This document shows, piece after piece, positions 51,860-62,299 of a stretch of 64,000 nt of DNA. A program made the translations under genes and the position numbers. Each line of letters opens with the position of its first letter. Positions within the stretch are counted from its first letter, which is position 1. The stretch comes from Chrysophaeum taylorii. Taxonomy: Eukaryota; Sar; Pelagophyceae; Pelagomonadales; Pelagomonadaceae. The stretch lies in contig JAQMWT010000309.1 in NCBI GenBank assembly GCA_029834535.1, positions 248,001 through 312,000 on the forward strand, read 5' to 3'. The notes beneath the pieces were generated by a model. That model searched no databases. It saw only the letters and a program-made list of their open reading frames with translations, and was not told the origin of the DNA.

Positions 51860-52471
51860 TTAGATGCCGCCAGGCCAGAGGGAGACACCGAGCTCCTCGT
51901 GAACCATGAGCGCGAGGATGCCCATCATTGCAGCGCGGCCGTTGTTGAGCTCGATCGCGCGCTTGCTGAGCTTCTCTTCGGCCGAGAACGTGTCCCAGCC
52001 AAAGTCGAGAGCGCCGTTGCGGAAGTCGCCCGGGAACTCGCCGGGGGCGGCGCCGTTGGCCGAGTCCTTCATGACGACGAGCTCGAGGAAGCCAACGAAG
52101 GCGACGATCTGCGCGATGCCAGCCGGTTGGATGGCAGAGAAGGCGCCGAAGCCCGTCGGGACGTCGGAGAACTTGGTGCCCGAGTAGTCGATGGTGCCCG
52201 GAAGGAAGATCCCCGCCTTGGTGACGATCTGGCCGAGGACGGCAAGCATCGAGATGCGGCCGTGCTTGATCTCGACGTAGCGGAGGCGCTCGAATTTCGC
52301 CTGGTCGGCATCCGCGAGGAGGCCGAGGGGGTCGAAGAAGCCGAGCGGGGGCTGGACGCCGAGCTCGGTCTCGAAGGCCTTGACGACGGTCTTGGGGGCC
52401 GCGTGGGAGGCGACGGGGGCGAAGGCAGCAGCCGAGGTGAAGCAGAGGGCGACGACGACCTTGGAGAACAT
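51860..52471 (-). CDS. Fucoxanthin-chlorophyll a/c light-harvesting protein, copy 2
   Basis: 203 residues, identical to copy 1 except Ala for Glu at position 58. It has the same AAAFAP plastid-entry motif, the same helix 1 EIKHGRISML and helix 3 ELNNGRAAMMG pigment-binding sites. The nucleotide sequences are nearly the same across the whole coding region, whereas the flanks differ after a short distance. Gene conversion or a recent copy limited to the coding part is likely. Upstream are CGCGATCC (52518-52525) and CCAACGGTCA (52551-52560). It lies in the same direction as copy 1, about 1.6 kb upstream of it. Confidence 0.97.
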   Translation of the reverse strand: MFSKVVVALCFTSAAAFAPVASHAAPKTVVKAFETELGVQPPLGFFDPLGLLADADQAKFERLRYVEIKHGRISMLAVLGQIVTKAGIFLPGTIDYSGTKFSDVPTGFGAFSAIQPAGIAQIVAFVGFLELVVMKDSANGAAPGEFPGDFRNGALDFGWDTFSAEEKLSKRAIELNNGRAAMMGILALMVHEELGVSLWPGGI

Positions 52472-52562
52472 CTTGTGCTTATCGGCTTCGAACTTTTTTG
52501 AAATAGAAATACGATGTCGCGATCCTTAGGCTTCAAGAAGATCTGCCGATCCAACGGTCATC
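52472..52562 (-). promoter_or_regulatory. Upstream region of light-harvesting copy 2
   Basis: CGCGATCC at 52518-52525 and CCAACGGTCA at 52551-52560. The 10-mer CCAACGGTCA also occurs exactly upstream of copy 3 (55727-55736). Confidence 0.4.
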
Positions 52563-55090
52563 AGAATCTTCCATCTTTATATACTGTATTATAATATGCC
52601 ACGTGCACCAAAAAACACGCTTGGAACGTGCAACTTAGGCACGGGCACGGACGTTACCACGTACGAAAAAAACTCGTAGCCTCCCCCCGAATGCCAACTC
52701 GATAGACCGGCGAAGACACGGCACGCACTAGCACTAAATTGTGGCACGGCACGTTGGCACTCAACGCTGGAATCTTCAACTAGACTTGCATGATAAAGCC
52801 CTCGACGGCGGCAAATAATAGGAAAGCGAATGTCTGACACACAGCTGTAGCCATGCCATGATAAAATCTTGCTCGGCCCCACAGCGCTACTCATCGCCAC
52901 ATAAGATAGGGACCTCCTGGGCACGGCGGCTTCGTCTTACCGCGTCATCGCGCTTCCCTCATCAGCACGTGTGCTAGCACTCATTCCGCCCTCCCCACGA
53001 AATAACTGCTTCGTCTAGGAGACTGGATGGCCACGGCCCGTGGGTTTGCAGGTGGCAAGAGCGGGCGGGTTTTTGCGAACGTGGTGCCTGCCGCGACTAA
53101 ATTTTAGCGCCGTCCGCCTGTCGTCGCGCTACGCGTGGGGTCGACGTTGCAGGTCGTTGTCCACGGCCTGACCACCATCCTGCTGCTGGTTTGGATCGCG
53201 AAGCGGCCCCGTCCCAGGTGCATTCGGTCTCTCCTGAGAAATAAGCTCCATAAAATTATCGAGAATCTCGCAGATAGGTCGGGCCTGGCTTCCTTGGACC
53301 CAAAAAAGGCCAATTGCGCCTATCCAGTGCGCGATTTCGGGCAGTGGAAGCTAGAAGACGAGCGCTGCTGTCGATAATTTCAGGTGCTCCCCGCCCCCTT
53401 ACCAGAGAGTAGCACCTGCCCCTGGAGCCAGCCACGAAAGGCCGGCCAAGCGACGAAAGGAAGAGCCGCCGGAAATGATTAGTCGATGACCGTATGGAGT
53501 TGCGACGAGGTAAGCGTGACTTTTTCGGGCGCACCAGAATCTCTATTCGGCCGTCGCGCCCTTAAAATTTTGCAGTGTGGTCATTTGCGAGGCGTTACAT
53601 ATTACGACGCCGTTGAGCGTCTGCTTAGAGCGATTTTTTCAGAATGCACTGTGTTAATCGATCGTGGCGAGGAGAGGCAAAGCGCAAGCTCGAGAACTTG
53701 ACGGACCAAACTTGAAGTAGAAGAGCGTGTGTTGCTTTGTGATAAAAACCTGGGATGGCGTCTCCGACATATTTCATCATGCGGAAGCGCATTCATTCAT
53801 TCATTCATTCATTCATTCTGCCTGGGAGCGCGAGCCTTGCGCAAGATATTTATTTAGGGTGCGCATAGTAGAGGACACTATTTTTGACTTGGGGTGGTTA
53901 AACATCCATCGAGTTGAGCAGGCCCCGTCGGCGTGTTGTTGTTCCAGTCGAAAAAAAAACGCACCTCGTGCGACAAGAGCTCCCTCGGAGTTTTATTCTT
54001 TCTTCTCGCGTAGCTGGTGATCCGCGTCTCCACACTTACTCGAGCGGTTATACGCACCCATACCCGAGGGAGGTTGTGTCTCCAAGACGTCGATAATCCA
54101 CGATCTTGCTGCTGCTGACTATGGGCCAACCCAGTGCATGGAGTTGTCTCCATGATATAGCCAACGCCCGCCGCCAAGAACGTAACGAAATGAACCAAGG
54201 AGGTTGTTTATGCTTCATGCGGATGATTTAGTCTATATCGAAGCCGGAAACTCTTGTTGTATAGTACTGTCGACAATTTTTGGTGGAGCACCAAACTTGT
54301 GCAAGCACTTACTGATTTTTTATTCCAGCAGAAGGTTTCCGACGACGACGACGACGAGAACTACCGACATTTTAATAATTATTGAGGAAGCGCGTCGGCG
54401 CTTGAAGAGAAGTTTTCGACGCGTGCTCACGCGCATTGAAGCGGCTGCGACTATAGACCTGGCGGTTTTTGTGGTCTGAGCGTCTCTCTACGAATCATGG
54501 GCGGGGTCGTCTCGCGGCGCTGTTGCTCGATGGATTCAAGTATAGTACTGCAGCCATTGATGACTCTCGGGCAGGAGGATACCAAAAGGATCCCTCGCCG
54601 TACGACCCGAGCGTGTCTGTCGACCTCTTGATCTGAGACACTGCACCTGTTGGGACGAGTCGGTGAGGGGAGGACGAAGAAGGAGTGACTGTACACACGC
54701 ACCGGGGGCCCAAGACGAAATGGGGAAATCGACGTTTTGGCCTCGCGACAGCGAGCGAGCTCGACTTGAGACGGGAGCCTCGTTCGTTGAGACCGGCGGC
54801 GTCGACTCCGGGAGTTGCGCAGGTCGCGAATTATACCATTCTTCTTGGATCCCGAAACAGAACTTTCGGCGGCGGCGGCGGCGATAAAGAATTGAGATGT
54901 ACCGCCTGCGGGTACTTCACACGCGACACATCGCAACGCTCCTGCAGAGTGTCCCACGATCGATGCAAGACCGCAGTTTTGGACGGACGGACGGAAGGAA
55001 GGAAAACCCTCTACCACCTTGGTGAGGATATTTTTATTTTGATGTATACCGTTACTACACATACGCGCATATATAGATCACGAAGGTCGG
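52563..55090. other. No recognisable gene; CATT run
   Basis: No convincing gene. A (CATT)n run lies at 53790-53818 and a GAC run at 54340-54356. Longer frames such as the minus-strand one ending at 54451 start with non-ATG codons or show low complexity. Confidence 0.4.
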
Positions 55091-55695
55091 TTAGATGCCG
55101 CCCGGCCAGAGGGAGACACCAAGCTTCTCGTGGACCATGAGGGCGAGGATGCCCATCATCGCCGCGCGGCCGTTGTTGAGCTCGATCGCGCGCTTTCTGG
55201 TCTTCGCCGCGTCGGAGAAGGTGTCCCAGCCGAAATCGAGAGCGCCGTTGCGGAAGTCGCCGGGGAAATCCCCCGGAGCGGCACCGTTGGCCGAGTCCTT
55301 CATCACAAAAATTTCCAAGAAGCCGATAAAGGCGACGATCTGGACGATGCCGCCGCTGGAGATCTTGTCGAAGGCGCCAAAGCCCGTGGGAATGTCGGAG
55401 AACTTGGTACCAGCGTAGTCGATCGCCCCGGGAGCCTGACGCCCGCCTTTGTGGTGATCTGGCCGAGGACCGCGAGCATGGCGATGCGGCCATGTTTGAT
55501 CTCGACGTAGCGGAGGCGCTCGAAATACTCTTGGTCAGCTTCCTTGAGAAGGCCGAGAGGGTCGAAATAGCCAAGGGGTGCCTGCGCGCCGATCTCCGAC
55601 TTGAAGTCGTAGACAACGGTCTTGGGGGCCGCAGCGGGGGTCAGCACGGGCGCGAAGCCGGCGACCGCAGTCAGGCAGAGGGCTGGGACAATCAT
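55091..55695 (-). pseudogene. Fucoxanthin-chlorophyll a/c protein, copy 3, one-base frameshift
   Basis: A light-harvesting gene with all parts present but split over two frames. The first part, from the ATG at 55693-55695, has a signal peptide, GFAP motif, helix 1 (ERLRYVEIKHGRIAMLAV) and reads to VRLPG. The second part has DSANGAAPGDFPGDFRNG, helix 3 KRAIELNNGRAAMMGIL and the normal SLWPGGI end. Comparison with copy 4 shows one base missing at about 55425-55427, where copy 4 has GATCGTACCCGGG on this strand and here it is GATCGCCCCGGG. Everything else is intact, so it is either a very young pseudogene or a sequencing/assembly error. It is closer to copy 4 than to copies 1 and 2. Divergent from copy 4, with 156 bp between start codons. 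Confidence 0.9.
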
Positions 55696-55851
55696 ACTTC
55701 TTGAAGTTGATATCTTAACGGGTTCACCAACGGTCACCAAAGGCCCCTATCGAGTGGCGCCTGCGATCCTCGGACGAATTCAACGAAGCGCGATCTAAAA
55801 CAACAAGAAAGAGGTGCTTAATCCCTGGTCGCCGTCGTGACCTGTTCGCAG
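55696..55851. promoter_or_regulatory. 156-bp divergent promoter of light-harvesting copies 3 and 4
   Basis: Contains CCAACGGTCA (55727-55736), GCGATCC (55763-55769) and CGCGATCT (55789-55796), matching motifs upstream of copies 1 and 2. Position and recurrence suggest a shared bidirectional control region. Confidence 0.5.
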
Positions 55852-56460
55852 ATGTTCAAGGTCGTCGTCGCCCTGTGCCTGAGCTCCGCGGCCGCCTTCG
55901 CACCGATCCCGGCGCATGCCGCCCCCAAGACTGTCGTCTTCGATTACAAAGGGGAACTCGGTGTTCAGGCGCCCCTCGGATACTTCGACCCCCTCGGCCT
56001 CCTCTCGGACGCCGTCCCCGAGCGCTTCGAGCGCCTCCGCTACGTCGAGATCAAGCACGGCCGCGTCGCCATGCTCGCCGTCCTCGGCCAGATCACTACC
56101 AAGGCGGGCGTCAGGCTCCCGGGTACGATCGACTACTCGGGTACCAAGTTCTCCGACATTCCCACGGGCTTTGGCGCCTTCGACAAGATCTCCAGCAACG
56201 GCGTCGCCCAGATCGTCGCCTTTATCGGCTTCTTGGAACTTTTTGTGATGAAGGACTCGGCCAACGGCGCCGCCCCCGGCGAATTCCCGGGCGACTTCCG
56301 CAACGGCGCCCTCGATTTCGGCTGGGACTCCTTCTCCGAGGAAACCAAGTTGCGGAAGCGCGCCATCGAGCTCAACAACGGCCGCGCGGCGATGATGGGC
56401 ATCCTCGCCCTCATGGTCCACGAGAAGCTTGGTGTCTCCCTCTGGCCGGGCGGCATCTAA
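55852..56460 (+). CDS. Fucoxanthin-chlorophyll a/c light-harvesting protein, copy 4
   Basis: 202 residues from the ATG at 55852; a longer frame would need a GTG start. A signal peptide and AAAFAP motif lead into the same architecture as copies 1-2: helix 1 with YVEIKHGRVAMLAVLGQ, a middle helix (GVAQIVAFIGFLELFV), helix 3 with KRAIELNNGRAAMMGIL and GVSLWPGGI. It differs from copies 1-2 by roughly 30 residues, mainly before helix 1, in the loop after it (KAGVRLPG, DKISSNG) and before helix 3 (SEETKLR). It keeps all pigment-binding positions. It is the intact partner of the frameshifted copy 3. Confidence 0.97.
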   Translation: MFKVVVALCLSSAAAFAPIPAHAAPKTVVFDYKGELGVQAPLGYFDPLGLLSDAVPERFERLRYVEIKHGRVAMLAVLGQITTKAGVRLPGTIDYSGTKFSDIPTGFGAFDKISSNGVAQIVAFIGFLELFVMKDSANGAAPGEFPGDFRNGALDFGWDSFSEETKLRKRAIELNNGRAAMMGILALMVHEKLGVSLWPGGI

Positions 56461-58185
56461 GTCCCATCCTTCAAAGAGCTCTGATCCCCCACCGGGTCTA
56501 TCTATTTAGCTAGCTCTCTCTAAAGAGCGAGCCCTCCTCCGCGCTCCGTTATTCTTATACTTTCAATAATCGAGCGCGACATTCATCATGTCTGCGGCGG
56601 GAGCATTACTTCAGGAGAATGGCCATGATATTTTTTTTTTTCACGCGTCAATATGCACGCACTTCTCAGACAGACAGAGACAGACAGACAAGACGCGGAA
56701 GGCATACGGCGCGGTTGTACGAACGAGCGCGCGTCGTCGAAGCATCGACGTGCTCCGACACGCATGCAGGAAATATACGAGAGCCTCGTGCTCGAATATG
56801 ATACAAGGGCTGCAAGTTGACGTCGCACGCGCGCATCTCGCTTCTGCTGCCAAGCACCACTGGGCTCGCAAAAACGAACGGAACGAGGTGGCGTCCGCGT
56901 GGTATCTAGCGCGCGCTCCGAGCGTTACCGAGCTGCGGTTAACGAACGAACGAACGAAGGAAGGAAGGAACACACGTGCACCGAGCTGCGAGCCCTCGAG
57001 GGCTTCGGGCTGTCCACCACCAGATGGGCGAGGTATCTCCCGGACGTATCACTCGCGAGCGCGCTCTGAAGCAAGCAAATTCATTTGGCCGGCGTGCCGC
57101 CTGCGCGATCACGGGTGGCCGACGCCGCCTCGTCTCGCGGGCCTCGACTCGCGGTACCACACTCGGCGCCAAGGCAGCCGTGGTCGAGGTGCCATGCACT
57201 CGCGGCCGAAAACGAGTAAGCAGCAGCCCACCATGGATATCCCGAGATCTAAGAACCACTCGCTCCGTGTCGTCGAGCTCTGACCGGAGCAGGCGAGACG
57301 CGAACAGTCTCGAAGACGCTTTGGGCTGGCTATGTCGATTGAGCGCGCGTACGGAGATAGCAATCGCGTCGAAAGTAAATGACCTAGCCGGGGCTCGGTC
57401 GGACGAAAAGCGTAATTCGGCAACGCCTTGTGTGCAGCTTCTCGTGCTGCTCCGGAGCAGATTGGCGCGACAATCGGGGACAGCGCAACTTTCTCCGAAA
57501 CATTCCAGCATAGGGCTGCGCTCGTAGCTTTGTCGCTTGCCCGATATGATCTGCCAAGATAAGCAACCAAGAATTATTTTCTAGCCCGGAAGAACCAGGC
57601 AGGTCTCGACCTTGTTTTTCTATTATATTCTGAAACCTCGGCCGCCTCTCACTCTCCGCGGCCCCTTGTTGCCTGCCCGCCTCCTCCATTCCTGTTGAGC
57701 TGGAGCCTACGTCGCTATGTTAGAGCTTAGCGGTCGGTCGGTCTTGGTCGTTGCAAGGCCGCCATATGAAATAATGTAGAGCGGCGGCGGCGGCGGCGGC
57801 GGCAACATCGAGGAAGGAAAGACGGAGAATTTAGCCGCATGATCCCATAAGAATGGCTGCATGTCCGCTACTTTGCCGTGTGTGGAGTGGAGGAGTATAG
57901 TATAATCTACTGCTAACCGCACGAGTTCGCCGCCTGGCGTCTAGCTGGTTTGCCCGTGTCTGCCACATCCGCGGTGCAGGTGCTCCGAGCCCAGGCCATT
58001 CGCAAAGTTAAATCCGCACGTCTGGTAACACCTTCTACGAGCAGATTTTACTACTACTCGCGGTCTCGCATTTATTTTGCGCTGCCGAAGTGAGTGATTT
58101 CGCGTCTCGATTGCTGTTGCAAAACGCGCACCCGGGTGTGAGGTGCCTTGCTCGTCCAATATTATATATCGACTCATCGTGGAGT
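56461..58185. other. No recognisable gene
   Basis: A plus-strand frame of 231 codons with ATG at 56588 begins MSAAGALLQENG but runs through GACA and GGAA simple repeats and has no family features. The opposite strand is open over similar lengths. A GGC run lies at 57781-57802. Confidence 0.4.
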
Positions 58186-58920
58186 CTAGCGGAAGGGGTC
58201 GAAGAGGCGCCAGTAGTCCGTAGGGAGGATCGTAACGGAATCGAGCGTGGCCGCGTCGAGGAAGACGAGCAACGTCGGACCGATGGTCGCGAGCCCCAGG
58301 ATCCAAAGGTCCTGGTGGAGGTTAATGAGCTTGCGATCGCGGAGGGTCTCGGCAAACATGGACAAGGAGTAGGCGATGGCGCTCGCGAGGGAGTAGTGAT
58401 ACAAGAGGAGGTCCTGATTGGGGAAGCGAGCGACGCAAGCTGGTAGCCACTGATCGTCGGCGAGGTTCCATACCAAGGGAAGCTGGGTCAGATTGGGCCA
58501 GGAGGCGAGGCGGTAGAGAAGCGCTGTGTCCCCCTTGGCCGTTGTCTCCCAGTACGCCGTGCTCCCGAGGACGACGAGCGCCCATAGCGGAGCCAGCGGC
58601 GAGTAGTAACCCTCGAAACACGTAGAGAACCAAAGACACATGAGAGCGAGCCCGCCGCCAAACATAAAGCCAAGTCGGTTTCGCGGCCGCGTCATCGGTA
58701 CCCCCGCGACGATGTTGACCACGGCGGCGGCATAGATGAGAGGCATAGGTTCGATCGTCTGCGTTGCAACCGATTTGGCGAGAACCGCCGACCCCCCCGT
58801 CAAAAACGCGGCACCCGACACAGCGTGGACGTGAAGAAAGTCAGCCTTGGTGAAAAGCCGTCGCCCAATCGATCGATGCTGGGTGGCGAGGCCGGAGGCG
58901 ACGGCGAACACCAGCAACAT
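58186..58920 (-). CDS. Multi-pass membrane protein, unknown family
   Basis: 244 residues from ATG with about six or seven hydrophobic helices: FAVASGLA; VHAVSGAAFLTGGSAVL; LIYAAAVVNIVAGVPM; LGFMFGGGLALMCLWF; PLWALVVLGSTAYW; LASAIAYSLSMFA; and LWILGLATIGPTLLVFL. Polar loops hold conserved-looking pieces (FTKADFLHVHAV, QDLLLYHYS, RKLINLHQDLW) with several His residues. I recognise no family. It is likely a real gene of an integral membrane protein because the hydrophobic periodicity is strong and the start is ATG. A CCCTAAC motif lies about 105 bp upstream (near 59025). Confidence 0.6.
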   Translation of the reverse strand: MLLVFAVASGLATQHRSIGRRLFTKADFLHVHAVSGAAFLTGGSAVLAKSVATQTIEPMPLIYAAAVVNIVAGVPMTRPRNRLGFMFGGGLALMCLWFSTCFEGYYSPLAPLWALVVLGSTAYWETTAKGDTALLYRLASWPNLTQLPLVWNLADDQWLPACVARFPNQDLLLYHYSLASAIAYSLSMFAETLRDRKLINLHQDLWILGLATIGPTLLVFLDAATLDSVTILPTDYWRLFDPFR

Positions 58921-59497
58921 CTTTTCCTTGAACCTTTTGCAACTTGAGCCGTTTCTTCTTCGAGCGTGTAATACGTGTGGGGCTCGTGTGCTCCTTTTTT
59001 TGGGGACTACGGACCCTGATACTAGAACCCTAACTTCATCTTCTTTATCTGCGGTACATTTCTGACGATATATTATTTCTGACGCGACTTGCTGTCAGTA
59101 GTGCAAAAACCGCGTAATCATAATAAAACAAACAAAAAGTGCGCCAGCACGAGCTCCTCCTCGTGAGATGGCGGCGCCCTGCCGGCTCGCTTCTCCAGTG
59201 CCGTACTGGACGACGGCGATCTGGACGACGTACTCGACGCGGAGGAGGAGGAGGAGGCTTAGCGGCTCCACGAACTGGTCGCGTCCGACGACGTAGCAGA
59301 CGACGAGCACGACAGTGGTGGCGTCCAGCTTTGGCAGGAAGTTCGCAAGCTCTATCTCAAGAACATCTGGTTAGCTACAGCATCGCAAGCATGTTTCGGA
59401 GAGCATCATCCAGCATCGCCCATACCTCTTTCACTTCTTCATTCCTCTCTTCCAGGAGGAGGTGCTCCCTCGTGGGGGAAGGAGAAGTGGCGTAAGA
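58921..59497. other. No recognisable gene
   Basis: Unassigned. AACCCTAAC near 59025 may belong to the upstream region of the membrane-protein gene at 58920. Confidence 0.4.
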
Positions 59498-60285
59498 TCA
59501 ACGCCTCGATCGAGAGGAGGACGCGGTTGTATGCTCATGGAGCGGCCTGGGAGACGGGGCGTCATCGTCGTCGCGGCCGGTTGTGTTTGTTTGGTCAAGA
59601 TCCACGGGTTCGGGCACCTCCTCGAGGATCTCGTGCCATCCTATTTTGGTTGCCGGCCGGCCATAGAGTCCGCTGGCGTTCTCGTTGATGAGCTCGTCGA
59701 TGGTCTGACGCTCCTCGGGCCCAAGGGTGGGTGGGTGGGTGGGTGGCCCAACCTTGACGCAGAGTAGCCATGCGGTAACGGCGAGGTGGAATCCGGTCAC
59801 GCGGACTGATCTGATCGGCTGCGCCGTAGAGCGAGTTGGGTAGACGATCAGGCGCGTGACCATCCCAAGATCGAACTGCACGCGCTTGCACTCCCGTTGC
59901 TCAGGTGCGGCGTCGGCGACCTCCTGGCCCTGGAGGTATTGGTCCACCTCCTCCGTTCTCACAGCCCGCGCCAGCGTTCTGCTCGGGCGGTCGAAGAGCC
60001 CCGAGCCACCAGCGTATCGGACAAAGACCTCGTCAAGCCAGTCGTGCTTCTCGCGGACGCGGTCTACGACGCCAAAGTCGAACCCGGTGCCAGAATGTGA
60101 AGTGGGGGCCGTAGGAGTCTTCGTCGAGCGCCAGCCAGCGCCCCCTCTCGAGGGGCCGAGCGCCAGACGTGATGCGTACGAGATCGTTGACGTCAACGTC
60201 GATGCCGGCCGGCTCCGGTTTAGCCAGTGCGTCCTCCACCGCAGCGGCCTCTTCGGCGGCGGCCGGCGTCGATAACGTCGCTCAT
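59498..60285 (-). pseudogene. Unknown gene interrupted by two frameshifts
   Basis: Three minus-strand pieces appear to belong together. The first is MSDVIDAG from an ATG at 60283-60285. The second, in another frame, is AAEEAAAVEDALAKPEPAG then DVDVNDLVRITSGARPLERG to FTFWH. The third, in yet another frame, is GTGFDFGVVDRVREKHDWLDE on to the stop near 59498. The piece boundaries are about 60255 and 60085. The last piece has GMVTRLIVYPTRS and GFHLAVTAWLLCVKVG, so the protein looks globular and conserved in style, but I know no family. A pseudogene, two tiny introns or two assembly indels are all possible. Confidence 0.45.
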
Positions 60286-60398
60286 ATCAATTCGAAGAAG
60301 CCTCCCGGGCCTCGATTCCATAACGATAATAATAATAATAATAGTCGAGTTTAATGATAATCAAATCATCGCGATTAGATTAGATTAGATTCGTGTCA

Positions 60399-60647
60399 TC
60401 AGACGACAAGGAGAGGCTGGATGCGCCAGGGGCCGGGTGGCCACCGAGGTCTCTCGAGCAATGGTTTCTCTTCTTCTTCCCAGTCACAGCACATGCGATA
60501 GGCGGCGGCGCAGGCGGCGACGATGGCGATCGCGAAGAGACCGAGGAGGACGAGGATGGGCCACTTTGGGAGGGCCGGGGACACGAAGAGAGACATGGGT
60601 CGGGCCTGGGCGGCAATGCCCGCGGAGGCAACTAGCCATGATCTCAT
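60399..60647 (-). CDS. Small single-span membrane protein
   Basis: 82 residues from the ATG at 60645-60647. It has one strong membrane helix (LPKWPILVLLGLFAIAIVAAC) followed by a short tail with Cys-Cys and DWEEEEKPLLERPRWPP. The acidic di-leucine-like EEKPLLE could act as a sorting signal to an endosomal or lysosomal membrane, which is inference. It could instead start at the second Met (codon 60594-60596). No family is recognised, and a chance frame cannot be excluded. Confidence 0.4.
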   Translation of the reverse strand: MRSWLVASAGIAAQARPMSLFVSPALPKWPILVLLGLFAIAIVAACAAAYRMCCDWEEEEKPLLERPRWPPGPWRIQPLLVV

Positions 60648-60690
60648 CACCTCATTGCGTCAGAGAGTGATATCTCTGACGCGTGGATAC

Positions 60691-61746
60691 TCATTGAGGG
60701 TAAGGAACGACTGTGAGGAGTCGGCGGGTGCCGCCAGCGAGAAAGACTACGCAAGGTCTAGAAGGCGCCTGGTGGTGATGGCAATAAAAACCGCAGGAGT
60801 CGCGAGGCTTGATGGGCGGCGAAGACGACCATCGTTTTTGTCCGGTATTAGCGTAGGGAACCGTTTGCGGTCTGAGGTCGCAAGCGGGTAGTACCACCAC
60901 CGTCCGGCGCGCGGACACGATTCTCGAGGGCGGCGGCGGCGGCCTCCTTCCAAGGTCCTTATTAGTGGCGGCGAGCAGGAGCTCTTCGCGCCTGCGGCGG
61001 TCGAGGGAGTCGCGGCGTCGCGGGACAGACAGGCGCCGGTCGGTCGTTAGCGCGAAATGGATTCGCGCGTAATTCGTCGTCGCCACTTCGTCTTCTCCGT
61101 CGTTGCCGGCAGCGCACGGCCGGCGGCGGGCAGCCATAAGTCGAAGCGCGGATTGTTTTCTCTGCTTGGCAGCAAGGATGCGGTTGGCGATTACGGTGGC
61201 CACGTCGTCGACGAACTCGAAGAGAATCTCGTCCGTCGTTTCGACCTCTAATCTCAGACGGGCGCGCAGCAAGTTGCCTCGCGCGTGGCGTTGATAGTAG
61301 ATAATGGCTTGAGTCGCGTCCGAGGACATGAAGCGGGCTATGTTGAGTGCCAAGGTTGTCCGCACCATCGACTGAACCTTGACGATGGCTCGCGCGAATA
61401 ACGCCGCGAGTTTTTTTTGGCGCGCTTTGTGTCCCCTAAACAACGCCTGCGCACGCGTCGCCGACCGTGCGCGCAAAACATTCGCAGCCTCGACGCGCTT
61501 CCGAATTTCCTTTTCTCGCTCCAAGGCGTTCGCCTCTTCTAGCAGGAGTCGTCTCCTCGCAGCTTCGTGCGCCCGCTCCTGGCGTCTCTGCTCGATCATT
61601 GTCGCATGCCGACGCATTCGATCAGACTCGCGCAAACTATTCTCTTCGCTCTTCTTATGCTTGAGACCCAGCTGGAACACACCCGCCACGTCCTTGCTGT
61701 TCCGCCGAATGATTTTTTGGAGTTTCGCCGCCGTCTTGTTGTCCAT
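60691..61746 (-). CDS. IQ-motif protein with N-terminal coiled coil
   Basis: 351 residues from ATG. Residues ~30-95 form a highly charged coiled coil (RMRRHATMIEQRRQERAHEA). Three IQ-type calmodulin-binding motifs follow at about 96-112 (ATRAQALFRGHKARQKK), 120-138 (AIVKVQSMVRTTLALNIAR) and 145-163 (TQAIIYYQRHARGNLLRAR). The first and third fit IQxxxRGxxxR best. The C-terminal ~150 residues are Arg/Pro/Ser rich and probably disordered. Such proteins bind calmodulin or centrin, often in cytoskeletal or ciliary structures. The exact role is unknown. The Arg-rich tail may extend past the true protein if an intron is missed. Confidence 0.72.
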   Translation of the reverse strand: MDNKTAAKLQKIIRRNSKDVAGVFQLGLKHKKSEENSLRESDRMRRHATMIEQRRQERAHEAARRRLLLEEANALEREKEIRKRVEAANVLRARSATRAQALFRGHKARQKKLAALFARAIVKVQSMVRTTLALNIARFMSSDATQAIIYYQRHARGNLLRARLRLEVETTDEILFEFVDDVATVIANRILAAKQRKQSALRLMAARRRPCAAGNDGEDEVATTNYARIHFALTTDRRLSVPRRRDSLDRRRREELLLAATNKDLGRRPPPPPSRIVSARRTVVVLPACDLRPQTVPYANTGQKRWSSSPPIKPRDSCGFYCHHHQAPSRPCVVFLAGGTRRLLTVVPYPQ

Positions 61747-62299
61747 CTCGTCGACGCTCCGAATGATGATGATGATGATGATACTATATCTGCGTATAAC
61801 TAACTCCGAATGATATACATCCTTTTTTCGTTGATTCTCTGAGTCAGTCTTTCAGACGACGATACGGGTATACATACTACCTACTTAAGGGGTTCTTTCT
61901 TTGACGACGCTCGGGAGTCGCGCAATCGAGTTCTGAGGAACTTGTTTTGGTGACCAGCAAGTGTCCACCCTCCGCTCCAGCAGCTGAAAAAAGAGATTAA
62001 AGCTGCCCGCCGCACAACGACCGTCAAAGCAAAAGGTCGGCCGCCGAAGTATAGTTTCTGCGGGAGAAGTTTTTCGAGTTTGATGATTCTCGCGGGATGT
62101 CGAACAGCGAGCGTGAGCAAGCGGCCGAGGATATACTGCCACGAACAACGCCGAGTTCTCGTTCAAATTGGAGATGATCGAGTCATAGCTGCTAACACCA
62201 TCCACTCGTTGTTGCCTCGGGCGCTACAGAACGCGTCAGCTGTCTCAAACTTTGAGAGGCGCATTAAATCCGACGGCGACGTCGTTAAATTCGAGCTCA
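61747..62299. other. No recognisable gene
   Basis: Short frames only. It contains the upstream region of the IQ-motif gene. Confidence 0.4.

Noticed and set aside
56588-57283. 231-codon plus-strand frame with ATG
   Set aside because: It crosses GACA and GGAA simple repeats, has erratic composition and matches nothing; the opposite strand is equally open.
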